Positions 35,002-64,000 of a DNA stretch of 64,000 nucleotides are shown here, in pieces. Position numbers and translations under genes: made by a program. The stretch covers positions 10,448,001 to 10,512,000 of the forward strand of contig NC_044009.1 in assembly GCF_900496995.4 (NCBI RefSeq), read 5' to 3'. Source of the DNA: Aquila chrysaetos chrysaetos. Lineage: Eukaryota; Chordata; Aves; Accipitriformes; Accipitridae. The notes below the pieces were generated by a model, which was not told where the DNA came from, did not search any database, and saw only the letters and a program-made list of their open reading frames with translations. Each line of letters starts with the position of its first letter. The first letter of the stretch is position 1.

Positions 35002-35730
35002 GAACACAAACAACGACAAACACAGCCGGCTCACAGAGCTTCCTGAGCTATCGTCCAAAAGTTTTGCTTGTGGGGATTGTCAAAAGAGTGCTTTCAAAGG
35101 CCCCTGGGGGTGTGAATCCCATACAGCTGAATTCTTCCCACTTCCAATTGCTCATTAGTTAAAAAAGAGGACCATTTGTATGTGTGTGATTCCCTTAATT
35201 TAGTATGAAAATGGCTTGTCTGGACCCTGCCACGTTGCAAAGAGAGAAGTCTGCAGGTGAACCCGTGTGTGCGTGTCGGTTTGGCTCCCGCATGTTCTGC
35301 TTCCCAAGTAACACAGGGTGAAAACTACGCCTTACCCTGAGGGCAGGGATGCAAGGTCGCAAAGATGAGCCAGGACAAGCAAAGCGAATGAAGAGGGAGC
35401 ATCAAAGGAAGAAGGGTGAGAAAAGTAAGTACTCTGAAGCACGCACAGCTCTGGGTGGCATCACATGTCCATAGGCTACAGCACGTACCGCCAACGTCAA
35501 CTCAAACGTGTAAGTAGCTACGCTAGGCTGACACTAGAGACCCTGTCATCGTCTGAAATCTCGCCAGCTGAAAACAACCAACCCCCCTCCCCACACCCCT
35601 AAAAGCAGATGAAGTAATAACACCGTACGCTGAAAACAAGGACCATAACCAAAGAGTTCGGGAGCAGCCTCAGGAGCACAGTAAGGAGCTCTTAAAGAAA
35701 CGTTCCAGTGTGTGCATATGTGTGTGTATT

Positions 35731-35749
35731 TATATATATATATATATAT
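35731..35749. repeat. (TA)n in the PCBP3 3' UTR
   Basis: About nine TA units following a short TG-rich run. Likely length-polymorphic. Confidence 0.9.
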
Positions 35750-35879
35750 TCGTTAGTAAAGAAAAGAGTATCTGTGGAGGCAAAGGGAAGACGGTAAATG
35801 TACAGGCAGTACAGGCTGGGTGGAGTGCCGGTGGCTGGAGAGGGTCGGGTGGTGCGGAGTGGAGGATGGTGGGTGGAAA

Positions 35880-58810
<22,931 letters not shown>

Positions 58811-58816
58811 TTCCTA

Positions 58817-61800
58817 CTGGGGGATGGGAGACGTGCGTTAGCTGGGTGGGCAGCCCCGGCGCAGAAGGAGACAGCACCACGGCCGTATCACCTGGGGACA
58901 GAGACGGGAAAGAAAGGTTTTCTCCCAAAGCAGGCACATTCCTCGATGTGGGAGGGAGCCCGAAGAGCAGCGGGGCATGGCAAAATCACGGCTGGAGAAG
59001 CAGCAGGGATATGTCATGGGCTGAGCACCTTAGTGGGTGCAGATCAGGCTGGCTGCTCGCCACATGGACGGCACTGGGTGACAGCCTGAGAACAGCCTGT
59101 CGGTCTGCCATGGCTTTGCCAGCAGCTTTATGCAAAAGCCATTGTGGGAGCAAAGACTCAAGTGTCCGAGATGGCACAGCCAGATGGCTAGCCCACACCT
59201 GCATGAGCCGAAAAGCAGCTGTGCCCAGCTAAGCATGTGGATGCAGGAGCAGGGAGTCAGCAGAGCAGCCTGGCCAAAGACCAGTGGCTGAACTGGGACT
59301 TTAAAAGACTCAGGGCACCTATCTAGCAAACCAAAATTCACCATTTCAAGTGTGAACGGGCCCTCAGAAAATCAAAAGCCAGTTTTTCAGGAACCAAGAA
59401 ATATCTATCTGACCCCAGGAGCACAGAGCAGGAAGGATGGAGCTGGTGCCCCAGTTGCTACACACCTGGGTTTTCATCCCGACTTGTGAGCACCCTAGTT
59501 GGGCACTGTGTCTCAGGACCACGCCATTTCCAGCCATTCATGCTTTGCATATATCTTATAAAACCTGTGCGAGTTTTCCCGGTGCTGTCATGTTCCTTTC
59601 CCTTCCCATTCTCTTTCTTTCCTCCTCTGCCCTCTAGAGGGAAAACCGCCACTGATGTTTTGAAGGCAGGGGAAGAAAAATCACAGAACGGCAACGAATC
59701 CTTCCTTTTTCTTTCCTGATGCCTCCTTAGTAGCATCTTTGGGCGAGGACCCGGCATATGAAATGTCTCTGCAGCCTACTGTATGGGGAGACCAGTCCTG
59801 TCTCAGAGGGAGGTGCCAGCATCCTTCATGTGCAATGCTGAGAGATTTGTAGCAATTCTCCCCCATGTTATTTAATCCCTCAGTATATATCAGATAGGAG
59901 ATTTTTCATCCAGGTCACGAGCATCTGGCATTTTCCTTTGCTCAGACAGGGACTTATGGACTTATGTGACCAAAAAATGGGGAGTAAACCAGTTCTCAAG
60001 TATTACTTTAGTGCAAAGAGGCAGTCGGGATGAATAAACATGCAGCAATGCAGAGATCATGGCTGGGAGATGGGTTTGATGTAAAACTACTTCCAAGAGG
60101 TTATTATGAAACCCCAAATGGATAAAACCTGTGTAGTTGGGAGGGAGGCGGTGCTCCCACTGAGCTAACAGGAGACCAGCTCACTGGGAGTGAGGTTGCT
60201 TATAACCTACTTACAAACACTGATCTTGAGGCCGCTGGATGTTACAACTGAAGAAAAGTAAAATCCTCAAAAGAAGGATAAAAATGAAATGTGTTGAAGA
60301 TGTCAAGCCAAAAGGCACTGTTGAGGGGGGGGGGAGGAGGAGAATATTTCAGAGGAAGAAGGTGATGATGTTAGGGACCAGAGTAATGGGAATGGGCTGA
60401 CACATGATAGCACAACGTATGAGATCAGGAACTTTCTCTTTCAAGACCAAGCCCACTGTAAGCAAACAATAAAGGAAAATAAATAACTGGTTGTGTTGGT
60501 TAACCCTGTGCTGATTTCTGTGCATGGGAAGCAATGCTGAAAAGGTTCAACGTGCTGATTTGTGAAGGTCAGTGTTGCTGGTGCTCCTGATGTGCCAGGA
60601 GATAAAGTGCCTGCACGGAAGAGGTGCCCCCACAGTACAGGAGGACAACCATCCCCAGGGATGTCCTGTCCCAGGAGTAATCTAGCCCTGCTGTGGGTAA
60701 AGAAACAAAGCCACGACACCACTGCAGCCAGCCATGAGGCTGGTATGTGCCAACACAGAGGTGCAGCTCCCCTTCCTGGCTGATAAGCATCCTCTGACAG
60801 CACAGCCAAAGGAAGGTAGAGGCTTTTCACAGCTGATGGTCAAGGTGTATCCACAGGCAGTGGCTTTCATGACTTGAAGAGGCAATATTCACAAAGCCAT
60901 CCTGCCCCACATACCACCCCAAAGGCTTTCTTTTGCAAGCTGCCCAACCATGGTGGCCCAGGCAGCTACAGCCCAGGGTGCCAGACCCATGGCTGGGAGC
61001 TGGCAGGCAAGGGTGGGACCCTACAGTGGTCTGGGCTTTGCCACCAGGATGATGGACCCCAAAGCCCAGCTGGCTCTAAACCCAGGCATATCCTTGCGGC
61101 CGCGGGAAAGCTGGCAGTCCCAAAGAGGTGGGTCATGACTTTCCCACCAAGGACCGGCCAAATCCGCCGTTTTACTTTCACCAAATGCCCTACAGTGGCA
61201 GTGCTTATGGCAGGGGTGTCTGCCATCCCTTGCTCCACATCCCTCACAGGAGGAACCCTGCATCAGGCTGTTATGTAAATGTTTCCAATTGATTGAAAAA
61301 GTGGGTCATGTGTTAGTCAAATGCTCCTGGCTTTAAGATTTATCAGCATTATTAAATTAAACACGCTTCATGCTCCAGTGAGCGGGAGAGCTACATTGGC
61401 CTTTTCTTAATCATACTAGTGAAAGGTAAGTCTTTTATATGGGGGTTCATAAGCTCAATGGAAATGATGGGAACAATAGAGCCAAGGCATTTACCCTGGG
61501 CGCGTGCCTCCCCCCACAGCCCTCATTCTTCACGGACAAAGGGCTGGGAAAAATTATCCCCCAAACACCATTTTGAGCATTTCAGAGCATTCCCTGCCTG
61601 GAGAGAGACCCATCTCGGACCCTTCCTCTTCACCATCGTATTCCGCCTAGTTCACAGCAGCTTTGAAATGGCTTCTTTGTCCATCTACTTGAAAGCCCTG
61701 AGGACACCATTAAATCCAGTCCAATGGATAGAGTAGATCCAGAGCCCAGCTCCAACCCAGTACAAAGCAGGTGCAGCCCTGCAGAGGTCAAAGACACAGC

Positions 61801-64000
61801 ATTAGGAGACAGAAGTGTCAAGTTTGGCCCCAAAATGGAAGTTGCACAGTGAGCCAAGTGAGGCTTTGCTGAGTGTCATGCCTGGGCAACTGCAGGTGGA
61901 GGACCTGACCAGCATCCTCCCACGTGCAGCCATCGTGGGGAGCAGTCAAATGTCTTTGCACCGCACCAAGGGGAGCTTTGCAGGGTGGGGAGCATGGTGC
62001 CTGGCTCTGATCTGCCCCAAAACAGCCAGTTAAGATCTTTCCAAAGGATGATCCCATTGCAGAATAAATAGGCGTTTTAAATGCAGCTGCCTTTTGGGAG
62101 AGTGCTCGGAGAAGGCATCGTCAGTACTCAGAGCAATCTGCTTCTTCCTTCTCCCTTGGTTTTGAGATTAAATATATTTAATTCTGGAAAATATCCTTAA
62201 TCTATCAGGAATTCCCTATGTCTGAAAAAGCAGCTCAGGCACCAGTGACCAAGGAGAAGGAGAAGAGGAAGGAAAATGGAAACCCAGAACAGCAGAAAGA
62301 CTCCTCTTCCCCACGCACAAACATACACACTCTGATTTTTCTCCTTTCCAGTTTTTTGGGTCGGAGCGATTACCTAAGCTAGTGTTTTTGCATTTATGCT
62401 TGCCGATACCTCACAAATACTGACACTTTCCTAAAATTTGAGCAAAACCTTCTAATTAGGGGAATTCTGAACACCATGTATTAAATTAATTTAATACCAT
62501 GATCATCTCCCAGATGGGAGACAGCATGTGAAGCAGAATAAGGGGAGGGAGATTGAGCTCTGGGATGGACTTTGTTCTCCAGCCTGGTTTCCAAACGGTA
62601 GCTGGAAAGAGCGGATGCTGGGAACCCCGCAGCCCCCTCCAGACGGGCCATAGCAGGGGGCTCAGCTGAGCTCAGGCAGAGCCGGTGTCCTTGCAGGGGC
62701 TGGGAGATATAGCTGACTCCATGCTTGCCGAAGCCAGCCCTCCTCCTCCCCCTCTTCCTCCTCCCATGCATCCACTTGGGCTCCCTGGGCACATTAGCCA
62801 TGCGTGAGCGAGTCCTGCGGCGCAGCTCCAGCAAATGCTGCTTACGCCTCCTCTGCAAATGCCCATCGGAGAGCCAAGGCATCTGCTGCTGATACTGGGG
62901 GACAGCTCCCCTGAGACAGCCCCCACCGCCCCAGGACACAGTAGCAGCAGCGTGCATTTCGGAGAAGGTAGTTGACGCTCTCATAAATGAACTTCCATCA
63001 CAAAACTGTTCGTCTTGCTTTGGTACTAGCATTGCTACTGCCTGCAGACCCCAACTCCAGAGGGAGGGTCTCCCTTATCTGCACTAAAGTCACCCTGGTG
63101 CTTTTGGGACGGATGGTCCTGCCAGAAGACAGACACGCAAGGTGGAGTTTATTTGGTAGATCTTGTCATGGAATATTCTTATCAGTGTTACAGAGATCAA
63201 ATTTCATTGCTTCATCTAGGCATTTGTTTTGGGGGACAGCAATGTTTTGTTCAAGCTCTCTGAAAATAAACAGAGAGGACAACTTGGTGCAAAAATGTCC
63301 CACAGGCAAAACCCACCCTCTCCCTGAAAGGTTTGGGTGGGAAGTTCAAAGGCACTGCCAAGCAAACTCAGAGAAGAAAGTCTGTCACCCCTCTTGCTCA
63401 TCACATGGTCTCCAGAAAATCACACGTTCTTGACGGGTTTGGTCAGTGCAGGTAAACTCCAACACCTTGGACCCCTGTTGACCAAGAGCCCTTGCCAACC
63501 TGTGCAGGTAAAGGGCAGGTTGCCCCAGGCACCGGTCTGTATGGGGATGCTGTGCCACCTGCACAGAGGACCACCCCCGAGACTCTACCCTGGAGCATCT
63601 TGGCAGTTGCTCAATGGCAATACCACCCTGAAAAATATCCAACACACTTCCCAGGCCCTTTGGTGTTTCAGGAGCCCCACCAGCAGAAAGCCAGGTGTTG
63701 AGGACGACCACAAAGCTTCAGTGTCCTTCAGCACACTGCAATACACCATGGCATGGCCCAGATTTCTAATGTGTTGGCAGACTTTCATGTTGGGGATTAA
63801 GGTCCTGGCCACAAAGTCCATCACTCAAGACAACATTTTCCACTTTGAGGAAGGAAACATTTAAAGAACTCTGACCTCTCAATACTCCCTTCAGAAAACT
63901 CAGACCAGCATTTTCTGACCCTTGGAAAATGAAGATGTGATCAATGTGGAGACAAGCAGGGGAATCCAGGAAGGAAGCTGCTTTTCTGACATTTTACACT
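58817..64000. other. Region upstream of the PCBP3 start codon
   Basis: Probably the intron leading to untranslated first exons further right. A second possible acceptor (CCCCAG before GTGATACGG) lies near 58.89 kb. AT-rich stretches occur at 61.3-61.4 and 62.1-62.5 kb. Open frames such as the 183-codon one at 62.5-63.0 kb have no recognisable domain. Confidence 0.5.

Larger units (their letters stand above)
34980..35879 (-). other. PCBP3: PCBP3 3' UTR (end inferred)
   Basis: About 0.9 kb from the stop codon to a point shortly after the only AATAAA found in this stretch. It includes a (TA)n tract. The exact cleavage site is inferred. Confidence 0.7.

Noticed and set aside
62481..63032. 183-codon open frame upstream of PCBP3
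   Set aside because: Arg- and Ser-rich without recognisable motif. It could be part of an untranslated exon, but nothing in the sequence shows this.

Overview
This window is vertebrate nuclear DNA, almost certainly from a bird. It holds two neighbouring genes in the same orientation, both on the minus strand. The right half carries all coding exons I can find of PCBP3, a poly(rC)-binding KH-domain protein. Its start codon is near 58.8 kb and its stop near 35.9 kb. The left quarter carries the 5' part of COL6A1, the collagen VI alpha-1 chain, from its start codon at about 17.5 kb to exon 26 at the left edge, where the gene runs off the window. The order PCBP3 then COL6A1, head to tail, is the arrangement known from human 21q22.3. 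The bird call rests on compact collagen introns, GC-rich intergenic DNA, and a roughly 580 bp LTR at 57.3-57.9 kb that I recognise as an endogenous retrovirus LTR family common in bird genomes.

Layout by region. 0.1-17.5 kb: 26 COL6A1 exons encoding 582 residues: signal peptide, N-terminal von Willebrand A domain with a metal-binding DxSxS motif, a cysteine-containing linker made by two 21-nt exons, and most of the triple helix in Gly-X-Y repeats. 17.5-17.7 kb: 5' leader and presumed promoter, with a three-codon upstream ORF, a TATA-like stretch and a perfect AP-1 site. 17.7-35.0 kb: intergenic, no gene I can support; it holds simple repeats, a G-quadruplex motif, a perfect hairpin, AT-rich islands and an orphan poly(A) signal. 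35.0-58.8 kb: PCBP3, with 13 coding exons giving exactly 339 residues, an approximately 0.9 kb 3' UTR and an AATAAA signal. 58.8-64.0 kb: sequence upstream of the PCBP3 start codon, probably a 5' UTR intron; no exon could be assigned.

The exon chain was built by joining splice acceptor and donor sites by hand. Every junction keeps frame, and every collagen helix exon has the expected 27, 36, 45, 51, 54, 63 or 66 nt length. The two genes are not known to act together: COL6A1 makes secreted extracellular-matrix microfibrils, while PCBP3 binds C-rich RNA inside the cell. I see no undescribed multi-gene system here. The most useful leads are splice-level oddities: tandem acceptors, in-frame microexons, a possible intronic polyadenylation site, and an LTR lying in the intron that splits the first KH GxxG loop.
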